Position numbers and translations under genes: made by a program
The notes under the pieces: model-generated
What the model was told of the DNA's origin: nothing
The model's input: only the letters and a program-made list of their open reading frames with translations
Databases searched by the model: none
Source: Ectopseudomonas mendocina
GTDB lineage: Bacteria > Pseudomonadota > Gammaproteobacteria > Pseudomonadales > Pseudomonadaceae
Reading direction: 5' to 3'
Length of the DNA stretch: 64,000 nt
Assembly (NCBI RefSeq): GCF_008041835.1
Contig: NZ_VRYE01000053.1
Span: 28,364-92,363 of the forward strand
Shown: positions 1-8,786 of the stretch, piece by piece
How positions within the stretch are numbered: the stretch's first letter is position 1
Layout: each line of letters opens with the position of its first letter

Positions 1-1
1 C

Positions 2-937
2 ATGGATCAAAGCCTTGAAGTCTTGGAGCGAACGCTGCAAGCAAGCATCAAAGAGCAGCGTGCAGCACGTCGCTGGAAGAACTTTTTCCGGCTCGCGACC
101 CTTGGGGTAGTCGTGACTGCTTTTGTGGTCGGCGGAAGGGCAGACCTTGATGGCGTCGGCGCAGATGTGCCGGTAACGGCGAAAATCAAGGTGAGGGGAG
201 TAATTGCGGATGGGGAGGAAGCGAGCGCTGAGAACCTGAAGCGTAGCCTCGGCAAAGCCTTTGAAAATGAGAATACGAAAGCTGTGATTCTGGAGATCAA
301 CAGCCCAGGCGGAAGTCCGGTGCAGGCAGGCCATGTTTACGATGAAGTTCGTCGCTTGCGTGCACTACATCCAGACACGAAGGTTTATGCCGTCATCACA
401 GATCTGGGAGCCTCCGGCGGTTATTACATCGCCAGCGCAGCCGACGAGATATTTGCGGACAAGGCCAGTTTGGTCGGATCGATCGGTGTAACCGCGGCGA
501 GCTTTGGTTATGTCGAACTCATGCAAAAGCTTGGGGTCGAGCGCCGCTCCTATACGTCCGGCGAACACAAGGCCTTCCTCGATCAATTCCAGCCTCAAAA
601 CCAAGAGGAGACGAAGTTTTGGGAAGGGGTGCTCAAAACAACCCACAATCAATTCATTCGATCGGTTGAGGCTGGGCGGGGAGAGCGTTTAAAAGCGAAG
701 GAGAATCCCGACCTATACTCGGGGCTGATATGGACTGGCGAGCAAGCGGTGGAATTGGGGCTGGTGGATCGCCTGGGTGATTCCGACTACGTGGCTCGTG
801 AAGTCGTAGGTGTGAGCAAGATCATTGACTTCACCCGCAAACAGAATCCGCTGGATCGCTTTGCCAGCAAGATCGGCGCTTCGGTTGCCGAACACCTCTC
901 ATTGCGGCTTGGGTTCGACGGCCTGAGCTTGCGCTAA
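2..937 (+). CDS. sppA: S49 family signal-peptide-peptidase-like protease (SppA-like)
   Basis: Membrane-anchored serine protease of the SppA/S49 family, expected to degrade signal peptides or other membrane-embedded peptides. The 311-residue protein has a basic N-terminus, one membrane segment at about residues 29-45, then an S49 fold. GASGGYYIAS carries the nucleophile Ser138, and Lys190 in SGEHKAF fits the general base of the Ser-Lys dyad. Length matches the short (36K-type) SppA rather than the 67K E. coli form. The ATG lies at the window edge, so a longer N-terminus cannot be excluded. A terminator follows directly. Its substrate on a mobile element is unknown; with the HELAH protein at 6.7 kb it is one of two putative membrane proteases here. 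Confidence 0.85.
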   Translation: MDQSLEVLERTLQASIKEQRAARRWKNFFRLATLGVVVTAFVVGGRADLDGVGADVPVTAKIKVRGVIADGEEASAENLKRSLGKAFENENTKAVILEINSPGGSPVQAGHVYDEVRRLRALHPDTKVYAVITDLGASGGYYIASAADEIFADKASLVGSIGVTAASFGYVELMQKLGVERRSYTSGEHKAFLDQFQPQNQEETKFWEGVLKTTHNQFIRSVEAGRGERLKAKENPDLYSGLIWTGEQAVELGLVDRLGDSDYVAREVVGVSKIIDFTRKQNPLDRFASKIGASVAEHLSLRLGFDGLSLR

Positions 938-974
938 AGCCCAGCAGGAACCCGGCCAGGCTAAGCAGAATCTG

Positions 975-1003
975 CCCCGTCCAGAGATGGACGGGGCTTT
1001 TTT
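975..1003. terminator. Rho-independent terminator between convergent genes
   Basis: CCCCGTCC and GGACGGGG pair around a 6-nt loop and are followed by TTTTTT. It ends the SppA-like gene on the plus strand and lies at the 3' end of the leftward ndpA gene. Confidence 0.8.
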
Positions 1004-2004
1004 CAGCCGCGCTTGAGTTGATCACGCAATTGAGTGGGTAGATTGCGAATAGTCAGCGTGCCGGCATTCTCGTCGTAGTCGATCTTGGAGCCCAGCAGGT
1101 GGGCCTCGAAGCTGATCGACAGACCTTCGGCGCGGCCGGTGAAGCGGCGGAATTGGTTGAGGGTGCGTTTATCCGCTGGGATCTCAGGCGACAGTCCGTA
1201 GTCGCGGTTGCGGATGTGATCGTAGAACGCCTGTGGTCGATCCTCATCGATCAGCCCAGACAGCTCCTCCAGCGTCATCGGTTCGCCCAACTTCGCCTGG
1301 CTGGTGGCGTAGCCAACCAGCGTATTGGTCTTCTCCCGCGCCTGCTCCTCGGGCAGATCCTCGCTCTCGACGAAATCGCTGAAGGCCTTGAGCAAGGTGC
1401 GGGTTTCACCGGGGGCATCTACACCCTCCTGGCAACCGATGAAATCTCGGAAGTAGTCAGAGACCTTTCGACCGTTTTTGCCCTTGATGAACGAAATGTA
1501 CTGCTTGGACTGCTTGTTGTTCTGCCACTCGGAAATATTGATCCGCGCCGCCAGGTGCAGCTGGCCGAGGTCCAGGTGCTTGGCCGGGGTTACGTCCAGC
1601 TCATCGTTCACTGCCACGCCTTCGCTGTGGTGCAGCAGGGCGATCGCCAGGTAATCGGTCATGCCTTGCTGATAGTGGGCGAACAGCACATGACCACCGG
1701 TTGAGAGGTTGGACTCCTCCATCAGCTTCTGCAGATGTTCCACCGCCTGGCGGCTGAAGGCGGCGAAATCCTGGCCGCCGTCGAGATAGTTCTTCAGCCA
1801 GCCGCTGAACGGGTAGGCGCCGGACTCGGCGTGAAACAGCCCCCAGGCCTTGCCTTGCTTGGCGTTATAGCTCTCGTTGAGGTCGGCGAGCATGTTCTCG
1901 ATGGCCTGCGAGGCCCCCAGCTCTGTGTCGCGGGCATGCAGCACCGCGGGGGTGCCATCGGGTTTTTTGTCGATCTGATGAACGATGATGTGACGGATTG
2001 GCAT
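1003..2004 (-). CDS. ndpA: Nucleoid-associated protein NdpA/YejK family
   Basis: DNA-binding nucleoid-associated protein of the NdpA/YejK (37-kDa nucleoid-associated) family, 333 residues, the family's usual length. The N-terminus [20 protein letters not shown] and the C-terminal segment with [19 protein letters not shown] are typical of the family. The start is set at the ATG at 2004 (MPIRH), with GGGA about 9 nt upstream; a TTG two codons earlier is less likely. It is transcribed leftward, 26 bp after the 2031-2576 gene, so the two probably form an operon. Large plasmids often carry such proteins (HU, H-NS, NdpA types), perhaps to reduce the burden of incoming DNA; that role is inferred. 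Confidence 0.85.
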   Translation of the reverse strand: MPIRHIIVHQIDKKPDGTPAVLHARDTELGASQAIENMLADLNESYNAKQGKAWGLFHAESGAYPFSGWLKNYLDGGQDFAAFSRQAVEHLQKLMEESNLSTGGHVLFAHYQQGMTDYLAIALLHHSEGVAVNDELDVTPAKHLDLGQLHLAARINISEWQNNKQSKQYISFIKGKNGRKVSDYFRDFIGCQEGVDAPGETRTLLKAFSDFVESEDLPEEQAREKTNTLVGYATSQAKLGEPMTLEELSGLIDEDRPQAFYDHIRNRDYGLSPEIPADKRTLNQFRRFTGRAEGLSISFEAHLLGSKIDYDENAGTLTIRNLPTQLRDQLKRG

Positions 2005-2030
2005 GAGCAAAGTCCCTGTAGTTTTGGGGG

Positions 2031-2576
2031 TTAGTAAGGCGTTTCGTGGGGGTGTTTCGACAAATGGGCGGTGAGCACTTGCTTACTGAAGTCGGTCAGG
2101 ATTTCAGGAGCAAGAACGGAACCGGTGATTGCGGCGGCGGGGCGAAAAATCCTCTTGCCGGGGGCCGTGAGCCAATCGAACACCATGAAGTGTTGGTGGG
2201 CTCCAGTTTTGAGAGCCGGCAGCGCCTGCCAGGTCATAGTGGAGCTGGCGTATAGAGACAGCGCTGATATGACGGTTTGCGACTCCCGAGCATTCCGGCT
2301 CTGCTCTGGCAGAGCGTCATAGGCGCTGAGGGTCGCGCCGAGAACATCAGCGGGCTGAAGTCCGCCAAGATTCTTCAGATCCTCGCCGCCCTGCATTGCT
2401 CGATAGCCATCCAGCGTGAGCTGGCCAACGAGTCGGGGACCAGCAACCAAGTTGTATGAGTACAGCCAGAATCCAACGGCGTTTTGTGCGCCGGCTGTAT
2501 CGTCATCGATAACCCAGCTTGCATCGCGCAGTGACTCTGCAAACTTGCGAGCACGCGCCTCTCCTACGTCATCCAT
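2031..2576 (-). CDS. Hypothetical protein, first gene of the ndpA operon
   Basis: Unrecognised 181-residue protein. The start ATG at 2576 has an AGGAG SD six bases upstream. The sequence is soluble and mixed alpha/beta in character: an acidic N-terminus ([19 protein letters not shown]), aromatic stretches ([12 protein letters not shown]), and a C-terminus rich in His and Thr. No transmembrane segment, Cys cluster or nucleotide-binding motif is visible. It is co-oriented with ndpA and lies 26 bp upstream of it, so joint expression is likely. The 263 bp separating it from the divergent helicase gene at 2840 must hold both promoters; I see no clear operator there. Confidence 0.65.
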   Translation of the reverse strand: MDDVGEARARKFAESLRDASWVIDDDTAGAQNAVGFWLYSYNLVAGPRLVGQLTLDGYRAMQGGEDLKNLGGLQPADVLGATLSAYDALPEQSRNARESQTVISALSLYASSTMTWQALPALKTGAHQHFMVFDWLTAPGKRIFRPAAAITGSVLAPEILTDFSKQVLTAHLSKHPHETPY

Positions 2577-2839
2577 CTACGACTCCTATCTCTTGGCCTT
2601 CGTCGACGCCTGTGCGAAAGCTCAGGCAATGTCGAGCACATTCGCACGCCGGCCGGAAAACCCAAGTCGAGGTGCGAGCATCAGGAAGAGCCTGTATCGG
2701 CGCGCATTGGCAGGAAAAAAATATCCGCCTCAATTAGGCTGCGTTCCGTTGCCGTCTCCATCCCACGGATCGAGCACCTGGCTTGGGTTATTTCGAAGCG
2801 ATGGTTTCCTACCTGTAGTTCTAACAGCGGGAAACCTCG

Positions 2840-4330
2840 ATGCAGCTCCGACCCTACCAACAACAGCAGGATTTTGAACTCCGCAAGGGCATAAGCCTTG
2901 GCGCGATCATTCAGATGCTGATGAGTCCAACGGGCTCCGGTAAGACAGAGGTGGCCAAGCACATCATTGCTGGTGCGCAGGCGAAGAACCGGAGGGCCTG
3001 GTTCATCGTCGACAGCGTGAAGCTGCTCGATCAGACGCTTGAGCGGTTCCACAAAGATGGTTTGGTCGCCGGTGCAATTCAGTCAGACCATCCCTGCACT
3101 GACTACCGAAAGCCCATCCAGGTCGCAACGATCCAAAGCTTGCGTCCGCGCCTGGATTACATGCTCAACCACCACAAGCCACACCTTGTTCTCATTGACG
3201 AGGCGCATGTCATCCACGAGGCCCACATTGAGCTGATCACGTGGTGCCGGCGGAACAAGGTGCCAGTTATCGGGCTCAGTGCTACCCCATGGCGGCGAGG
3301 CCTGGGCCGTATCTTTGACAGACTGGTCAACTGCATCTCCCTTTCCGAGCTGACAGACCAAGGTTTCCTTGTCCCTACAGAGTGCTACGCGCCATCCGTG
3401 CCATCTCTGAAGGGGGTGAGCACGAAGCCGAATGGCGACTGGATCGAGGACGAGCTTGCCACGGTCATGGGTGACGCCAAGCTGCTTGGTGACGTGGTAA
3501 CGCACTGGAAAGAACTGGGCGAAAACCGCAAAACAATGGTTTTCGCCTGCAACGTCCAGCACTCCAAGAAGCTCGCAGATGAGTTTTTAAAAGCTGGGGT
3601 TGCCGCAGCCCATATCGATGGCTATATGCCGGCGCATGAGACTGAGGAGATCCTGCGCCAATACAAGGCAGGCAGGATAAGGGTGTTGGTATCAGTGGCC
3701 ATGCTGATCAAGGGGTTTGATGACCCCTCGACCAGTTGCCTCGTGATAGCGCGCCCTACCAAGTCCCTGATGCTTCACTATCAGATGATTGGCCGTGGGC
3801 TCAGGCTCTCGCCTGAAACAGGAAAAATCGACTGCATTATCATCGACCACTCTGGGAACCTCTTGCTTAACGGGAAGCCAACGGACGAGGTGCCCGATGC
3901 CATGGACAACGGGGAAGGGGAGCGTCTTGACCGCCGCCCGCAGGACAAAGGCGATCAGGAGAAGAAAACCAAGCCATGTCCGAAGTGCAGCTTTGTTTTC
4001 AGCGGCTTGCTCTGTCCGAAGTGTGGCAATGAAATCGTTATACCGGATGGGGTGGCGGTGGCCACCGGCAAGCTCGTGAAGCTAGACGATCGACGCAAAG
4101 TGCTCGGGCCGACCAGTAAACAGCACACTTTCTGCGAGCTGCTTGGGTATGCCCGTGAGACCGGCAAGAAAGACGGGTGGGCTCAGTACGCATACCAGGC
4201 ATACATGAAAGAGCTGCCAGATCGCTCATGGATCGGTACCGTGCAGCCCAAACCACCGAGCGAAGACATGAAAAGCTGGGTGAAGGGCTATAACGTCCGT
4301 CGCGCCAAAAGCAAACGCCGCTTCGGGTGA
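2840..4330 (+). CDS. Superfamily 2 DEAD/DEAH-type helicase with C-terminal zinc ribbon
   Basis: ATP-dependent SF2 helicase/translocase resembling the SSL2/type-III-restriction helicase group. Within 496 residues: an N-terminal LRPYQ Q-motif-like start, Walker A SPTGSGKT (Lys35), Walker B/motif II DEAH at 120-123, motif III SATPWRR, and C-terminal helicase motifs (VSVAMLIKGFDDPS, QMIGRGLRLS). After the helicase core, CPKC...CPKCG around residues 377-395 forms a zinc ribbon. The gene faces away from the ndpA unit. Proteins of this shape occur on phages and plasmids; whether it serves replication, repair or restriction evasion cannot be told here. Confidence 0.85.
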   Translation: MQLRPYQQQQDFELRKGISLGAIIQMLMSPTGSGKTEVAKHIIAGAQAKNRRAWFIVDSVKLLDQTLERFHKDGLVAGAIQSDHPCTDYRKPIQVATIQSLRPRLDYMLNHHKPHLVLIDEAHVIHEAHIELITWCRRNKVPVIGLSATPWRRGLGRIFDRLVNCISLSELTDQGFLVPTECYAPSVPSLKGVSTKPNGDWIEDELATVMGDAKLLGDVVTHWKELGENRKTMVFACNVQHSKKLADEFLKAGVAAAHIDGYMPAHETEEILRQYKAGRIRVLVSVAMLIKGFDDPSTSCLVIARPTKSLMLHYQMIGRGLRLSPETGKIDCIIIDHSGNLLLNGKPTDEVPDAMDNGEGERLDRRPQDKGDQEKKTKPCPKCSFVFSGLLCPKCGNEIVIPDGVAVATGKLVKLDDRRKVLGPTSKQHTFCELLGYARETGKKDGWAQYAYQAYMKELPDRSWIGTVQPKPPSEDMKSWVKGYNVRRAKSKRRFG

Positions 4331-4424
4331 GCCGGCAGCTTGGGATTATCCTGAGCCATGTTTCACTGCTGTCAGCTGGGACTGAATACCCATGCGACCT
4401 TTCAACAACCAAGGAGTAAAGCGA

Positions 4425-4700
4425 ATGAATCGTCAAGAACTCGTCAAAGCCATTGCCGACGAAAGTGGGCACAGCCAGTCAACCGTGGGAGAGGTACTGA
4501 ACAGCCTCATCTCGACTGTTCAAGATGTCGTTGCCGGCGGCGACAAGGTTAGCCTCGTGGGCTTTGGTACTTTCGAGTCGACCAAGCAGGCCGAGCGTCA
4601 GGGCCGTAATCCGTCTACCGGGGCACCGATCACCATCCCTGCCTCGATCAAGCCAAAGTTCACCCCAGGCAAGTCCTTCAAGGATCGCGTCAATCAGTAA
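4425..4700 (+). CDS. hup: HU-family DNA-binding protein
   Basis: Histone-like HU/IHF-family protein, 91 residues, the normal HU length. It starts MNRQELVKAIADESGHSQ and contains the family signature GFGTFESTKQAERQGRNPSTGAPI, which places the beta-arm with the conserved RNP tip, and it ends with KPKFTPGKSFKDRVN. The start is the ATG at 4425, eight bases after AAGGAG at 4411; an upstream in-frame ATG lacks an SD. It stands alone between the SF2 helicase and a membrane protein gene. Expected to bend and compact plasmid DNA as a dimer. A GC-rich stem without a T-run follows. Confidence 0.92.
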   Translation: MNRQELVKAIADESGHSQSTVGEVLNSLISTVQDVVAGGDKVSLVGFGTFESTKQAERQGRNPSTGAPITIPASIKPKFTPGKSFKDRVNQ

Positions 4701-4709
4701 GCCCCTCCC

Positions 4710-4730
4710 GCCGCCCCGATCTGGGGCGGC
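4710..4730. terminator. Possible terminator stem after HU gene
   Basis: GCCGCCCC pairs with GGGGCGGC around a 5-nt loop just after the HU stop codon. No T-run follows, so intrinsic termination is uncertain. Confidence 0.4.
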
Positions 4731-4819
4731 GTCTGTGTAATTCAGACCAAAAAACCGCCCGAAACCAGACCTTTCCCCGCGACCCGCATGAAACGATCTC
4801 CTCACCTAAGGAGACTCAC

Positions 4820-5272
4820 ATGCCCAGCGAAAAATATCCTCCGGCGACATGCCGATCACTACTCATTGACTACCTGGCAGGCATCGGCTCGCACGCGGTT
4901 ATGATTCTGACGTTCAGGCACAGCGGCGAAGAGCTGCGCTCGATATCCAGTCGTCACACTGCTGGCTTGATGGCAGTAGCGGTTGGCATGGTCGTCGCCT
5001 GTACCCACTTCGCCCCGAGCTCCAGCTCCACGCATAGCTTGGTGTCTTGCGTATTATTTGCCCTCCTCATCGCAGCGGCCTTACGCACCTTCGGAATGCA
5101 TGCCGTTGCAGGGTATGCGACGTTCCTGGTGGTTACAGAGCCGGTGGCCCTGGTTATTCGCCATCTCCCAATGGGCGACCTGATTGATGCCGTGTTTTCG
5201 TTCTGGTGCTTAGCAGCGCTGTCTGTCTACGGCGGTAAATGCGCAAAAAACAGAATGGAGTCGCCTCAATGA
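4820..5272 (+). CDS. Hypothetical inner-membrane protein
   Basis: Unrecognised 150-residue protein with a good SD (AAGGAG, 4808-4813) before the ATG. After a soluble N-terminus with a possible amphipathic start, hydrophobic stretches at about residues 48-62, 73-88, 92-108 and 125-140 suggest three or four membrane segments. Its last codon overlaps the start of the UvrD-like helicase gene in an ATGA arrangement, so the two are translationally coupled, and the HELAH membrane protein follows in the same way. This implies a three-gene operon of membrane protein, helicase and membrane protease-like protein. Function unknown. Confidence 0.6.
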   Translation: MPSEKYPPATCRSLLIDYLAGIGSHAVMILTFRHSGEELRSISSRHTAGLMAVAVGMVVACTHFAPSSSSTHSLVSCVLFALLIAAALRTFGMHAVAGYATFLVVTEPVALVIRHLPMGDLIDAVFSFWCLAALSVYGGKCAKNRMESPQ

Positions 5273-6735
5273 AGTCGACCGCAGAACAGCTTCCGATCAT
5301 CGAATACCAAGGTGACCACCTGGTGGTGAAGGCCTATGCCGGGTGCGGCAAGACGACCACGCTTGTTGCCTATGCCAACCATCACAGCCACTTGCGGATG
5401 CTCTATCTGGCTTACAACCGCGCTATTCGGGACGAAGGCGCGGAGAAGTTTCCGAAAAACGTAGTGTGCAAGACATCCCACCAGTTGGCCTGGCCGCAGT
5501 TTGGCCGACACTATCAGCACAAGCTCGGGAATATCCGTCTGACAGATGCTGCCGGGCTCCTCAAAACACGGAACTGGGGAGATGTTCGAGACGCTATCGC
5601 TGTGCTCAATTCCTACCTTTCGAGCGCTGACGAAGAGATCAGTGAGGCGCATTATTTTGCTGCGCTCAGCGAGGAAGAGGCCGCGGAGCATGGAGCTGAT
5701 CACCTTGACCGGACGATAAATTCTGCCCAGAAACTCTGGGACGCGATGATCGATACTGAGAGCAAGTTCCCCTGTCAGCATGACGCATACCTGAAGCTCT
5801 TCCAGCTCAGTAATCCCCAGCTGCCGTATGACGTGATCCTTTTCGATGAGGCTCAGGACAGTAACCCCGTGACCGCCTCCCTGGTTGCTGGTCAGAAGGC
5901 GAGGAAGATATTTGTCGGCGACAAATGGCAGCAGATCTACCGTTGGCGAGGGGCTGAGAACGCGCTTGATACGCAGATTGTGCAGGGCGCGGCGTCGATG
6001 TTCTTGACCAACTCTTTCCGGTTCGGGCCGATGATTGCCGGCGTAGCCAATGCGATCCTCAAACAGCAAGGGGAAACACGTCCCCTGGTTGGGTATGGTG
6101 CGCGCGACAAAGTGACGACATCGCTTCCCCCTGGATGTAACCACTACACCGTGCTCAACCGCACTGTGATTGGCGTGATCATGACGGCCATTGATGCGGT
6201 ATCCGATGGCCAAGTTGTCTACTGGAACGGAGGGATTGAGGCATACCAGATCTCCGACCTCGAGGATGTTTACCATCTGAAGGTCGGCCGCAAGGATGAG
6301 ATCCGCAACAAGCGCCTTTTTGGGCAGTTCAGCGACTTTGGAGGGTTTGCCGAAGCGGCAGAGGAGTCGAAGGATGCCGAGATGAATCGGATGCTCAGGA
6401 TACTCAAGGAGCACAACGACATCCCGAAATTGATCGCAGCTCTACGCCGTAACTCAACAGATGATCCTCTTGATGCCGATGTGATTGTGAGCACATGCCA
6501 CCGATCAAAGGGGCTGGAATGGGATGTGGTGGTCTTGGAAGAAGATTTCCCGGACATCTTCGACGAAGAGAAAATCACCCCAGATCAGCGGATTGATGAG
6601 CTGAATTTGCTCTATGTCGCAGCCACAAGGGCAAAGAAGGTACTGGTGATCAACAGCATCACCCAGGTCGTGATCCAGAAAAGTCACGCCGAGGCCAAGC
6701 GAGAGATGGAAGCGGCAGCGGGGCAGCGCGCATGA
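5269..6735 (+). CDS. UvrD/Rep-like superfamily 1 helicase
   Basis: SF1A (UvrD/Rep/PcrA-type) DNA helicase of 488 residues, short for the family, closer in size to Fbh1/phage Dda-like enzymes. Motifs seen: Walker A AYAGCGKTTT (Lys28), Walker B LFDEAQDSNP (Asp193), motif III region VGDKWQQIYRWRGAEN, motif V CHRSKGLEWDVVVLEEDFPD and motif VI LLYVAATRAKKVL. The start at 5269 overlaps the preceding stop codon by ATGA and is preferred to an upstream in-frame ATG that lies inside the previous gene. Expected to unwind DNA 3'-5' in repair or plasmid replication. The next gene also overlaps by ATGA. Confidence 0.88.
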   Translation: MKSTAEQLPIIEYQGDHLVVKAYAGCGKTTTLVAYANHHSHLRMLYLAYNRAIRDEGAEKFPKNVVCKTSHQLAWPQFGRHYQHKLGNIRLTDAAGLLKTRNWGDVRDAIAVLNSYLSSADEEISEAHYFAALSEEEAAEHGADHLDRTINSAQKLWDAMIDTESKFPCQHDAYLKLFQLSNPQLPYDVILFDEAQDSNPVTASLVAGQKARKIFVGDKWQQIYRWRGAENALDTQIVQGAASMFLTNSFRFGPMIAGVANAILKQQGETRPLVGYGARDKVTTSLPPGCNHYTVLNRTVIGVIMTAIDAVSDGQVVYWNGGIEAYQISDLEDVYHLKVGRKDEIRNKRLFGQFSDFGGFAEAAEESKDAEMNRMLRILKEHNDIPKLIAALRRNSTDDPLDADVIVSTCHRSKGLEWDVVVLEEDFPDIFDEEKITPDQRIDELNLLYVAATRAKKVLVINSITQVVIQKSHAEAKREMEAAAGQRA

Positions 6736-7535
6736 TCTACCTCTACCTTGCGCTTTTACTTGTGCCTGCCGGCGCGATTTTTGTCTGGGGTAGGCTGGTG
6801 TCACAGTTTTCGGTAAAGACGTGGATCGTCTATCGGAACACTGGAATCATCGGGGGGCCTGTACATGAGCTGGCGCACGCGATTGCATGCCTGCTCTTCG
6901 GCCTGCGAATCAGGAAGCTTGCGCTATTCGCACCGGATGCAATCACTGGGCAGTTGGGCTACGTCGAGTTTTCCTATAGCCCGTTTTCTTTGCGCAACTC
7001 GATTGGTCTTCTTGTTCAGGGTATTGCGCCCTTGTTGGCCGGGGGCGCAATCGCCGTTCTCTCCCTCGGCACATCATCCGAACAGAGCCTTCCCGACCAG
7101 GGCATGGTGCCTTTGGTGGTCTGGATTGGCACTGTGGCCACCGGTTCTGTTGCCGCGATCATCGACTTGGGTACTGGCTCATTGCAGGGGTTTGCTCTGG
7201 CGTTGCTCGTCCTGGTTATCTCGATGCACGCGATTCCGAGCACTGCCGATATCGCCCTGGGCCTCAAGGGCTTTGCCATCATCGCGGTCGCTTTCGGCGG
7301 CTTGGTCTTCTTGCTCCATATGATCCCATTCCAGGGAGAAGGTGTTGCAATGGCGTTCATCATCAAGGCCGCGGATTTTGTGGCGCGTTATCTCGAGATC
7401 GGGATGTGGCATGCGCTCAACGGCGCAGTAACGGTGGTGACCCTATCTGTAGTCGCGAGCGTAGTGCTGATCCTGCTCCCAGCGTTTTTTTTCCATCTCA
7501 AATCCTTTTGGGATGGAGCCCGTGGCTATGTTTGA
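6732..7535 (+). CDS. Multi-spanning membrane protein with HExxH (M50-like) motif
   Basis: A 267-residue membrane protein with about six hydrophobic segments and the motif GGPVHELAHAIACLLFGL, giving His45-Glu46-His49 inside the second hydrophobic region, as in site-2/M50 zinc metalloproteases. I do not see a clear second M50 motif (LDG or NPDG), so catalytic activity is not assured and the protein could be a degenerate or distant relative. Its ATG overlaps the stop of the UvrD-like helicase gene, giving tight coupling of a DNA helicase to a putative intramembrane protease. That pairing has no obvious textbook explanation. Confidence 0.65.
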   Translation: MIYLYLALLLVPAGAIFVWGRLVSQFSVKTWIVYRNTGIIGGPVHELAHAIACLLFGLRIRKLALFAPDAITGQLGYVEFSYSPFSLRNSIGLLVQGIAPLLAGGAIAVLSLGTSSEQSLPDQGMVPLVVWIGTVATGSVAAIIDLGTGSLQGFALALLVLVISMHAIPSTADIALGLKGFAIIAVAFGGLVFLLHMIPFQGEGVAMAFIIKAADFVARYLEIGMWHALNGAVTVVTLSVVASVVLILLPAFFFHLKSFWDGARGYV

Positions 7536-7601
7536 GCACTTATGGTGTATGCAGTCGCGGGTGCTTTATGCCCGAGCAATTCACGAAGTCAAGGAAATTA
7601 T

Positions 7602-8330
7602 ATGCCCAAGTTTCTTAACACCAGCGCTACCAACTACTACCTGGAGGAGCTGATCAAGAACGCCAAAGAGCGGCTGATCCTGATCAGCCCTTTCCTCAAA
7701 ATCAATGATCGCATCCGCGAGCTGCTGGAAGACAAAAACCGCATGAAGATTGACGTGCGGATCGTCTATGGCAAGAGCGAGCTCAACCCGCAGGAGATTA
7801 ACTGGCTCAAGGGCCTGACCTTCGTTCGCACGAGCTTCTGCAAGAATCTGCATGCCAAGTGCTACCTCAACGAAGAAGTGGCCATCATCACCAGCCTCAA
7901 CCTCTACGAGTTCAGCCAGGTAAATAACAACGAGATGGGCATCCTGCTGACCCGGGAGGCTGACCCGGAGTGCTACCGCGATGCCTACGACGAAGCTCAG
8001 CGTATTGTCCGTGTAAGCGATGAGGTGCGTATTGCAATGGAAATGGTCGTCAAGGTCGAAGGCGGGGGCGCTGCTGCTCAGGCAGCCTCAGCATCGACCG
8101 ATGAGGCTGATGGCGGCTCGGGCGCTATGACCAAGCTCACCTCTGCAAAGTTGGCTGCAAAAATGGGCATCAAGACGAAAGACCTGATGGATCGGCTTGT
8201 TGCGGGGGGATACCTCGAGCTTCGAGATACCATGCATTACCTGACAGACCTTGGTAAATCCGCAGGTGGCGAGTTCCGGAAGGGGCCTGGCGGTTTTTAC
8301 TTTTTGTGGCCGTTTGATTTTGGTTTTTGA
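7602..8330 (+). CDS. Phospholipase D-fold (PLDc_2) protein
   Basis: Protein of 242 residues with a phospholipase D/nuclease fold. ERLILISPFLKINDRIRELL fits the first strand-helix unit, and NLHAKCYLNEEVAIITSLNL carries the HxK motif (His84, Lys86) followed by the TSxN core. Only one HKD-type motif is present, so activity would need a dimer, as in Nuc-type PLD nucleases. After about residue 150 come a low-complexity Ala/Glu linker and a small helical C-terminal domain. Start at the ATG at 7602 with AAGGAAAT upstream; an earlier in-frame start lies in poor context. Substrate unknown: a nucleic acid or a phosphodiester-linked lipid are the usual options. Confidence 0.75.
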   Translation: MPKFLNTSATNYYLEELIKNAKERLILISPFLKINDRIRELLEDKNRMKIDVRIVYGKSELNPQEINWLKGLTFVRTSFCKNLHAKCYLNEEVAIITSLNLYEFSQVNNNEMGILLTREADPECYRDAYDEAQRIVRVSDEVRIAMEMVVKVEGGGAAAQAASASTDEADGGSGAMTKLTSAKLAAKMGIKTKDLMDRLVAGGYLELRDTMHYLTDLGKSAGGEFRKGPGGFYFLWPFDFGF

Positions 8331-8424
8331 CGCTTGTGTCGAAGCCCGACCGGCACCCAAAGCAAGCCTGGATGCCATGGAATCCATCACTTGACATGAG
8401 CCGGGCCAGAAGCACGATAAGCGA

Positions 8425-8458
8425 GCCGCCCGAGGCTGACCAAGGGCGGCTTTTCTTT
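8425..8458 (+). terminator. Rho-independent terminator after PLD gene
   Basis: GCCGCCC pairs with GGGCGGC around a 12-nt loop and is followed by TTTTCTTT. It separates the first housekeeping block from the leader-controlled block. Confidence 0.7.
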
Positions 8459-8553
8459 ATCTACCGGGCCTGCTTGACCGCAAATTTGCGTGATCCCAGA
8501 GGGTTGCAGGCATCCCTGTAAATAGGCATCATGGCCCTACCGAAAGGTGCGTA

Positions 8554-8694
8554 AGCTGCGCGCTATTGCAGCTCAAGAACCCTCACAGTCCCGATCGGGA
8601 CTGTTCAAGTAAGCATAAGTCCGTCTGACCTATGCTACCCCCCAGAATCAACCATCCACGCATGAGCGTAGATGTTTGTCCGTGCCTGGCACGG
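8554..8694. other. Hairpin train 1 (palindrome-dense, non-coding)
   Basis: The 8331-8786 gap has no convincing gene. Past the terminator it holds five consecutive inverted repeats: GCTGC/GCAGC (8554-8572), a perfect 20-bp palindrome centred on CGATCG (8585-8604), AGCATA/TATGCT (8612-8636), CATCcACGC/GCGTaGATG with ATGA loop (8653-8674) and CCGTGC/GCACGG (8680-8694). A sequence CAGCTTAAAAACC (8718-8728 region) follows, and a near copy lies at about 54994. Similar trains stand at about 15973, 24121 and 54898. It could be an operator array or a structured RNA. Confidence 0.55.
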
Positions 8695-8730
8695 GTCGTT
8701 AGCTGCGACTCTAATCAGCTTAAAAACCTA

Positions 8731-8778
8731 CCCATGCGGGGAAACCCGTATGGGATTTCTCCGCTCTGAAAACTGGAG
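8731..8778 (+). promoter_or_regulatory. SD-occluding two-hairpin leader, copy 1
   Basis: Hairpin 1 has a 10-bp stem (8731-8740 with 8745-8754) closed by a GAAA loop. Anti-SD CTCC at 8759-8762 can pair with the SD GGAG at 8775-8778. Alternatively CGGGGAAA (8737-8744) pairs with TTTCTCCG (8756-8763), which would dissolve hairpin 1 and free the SD. Confidence 0.7.
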
Positions 8779-8786
8779 TTGAGAAT

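Noticed and set aside
2577..2839. Operator or origin in the divergent gap
   Set aside because: Only a few weak dispersed repeats (GTCGAG twice); no iterons or clear palindromes.
5266..6414. 382-codon open frame on the minus strand
   Set aside because: Shadow of the UvrD-like helicase gene, whose helicase motifs are all in the plus frame.
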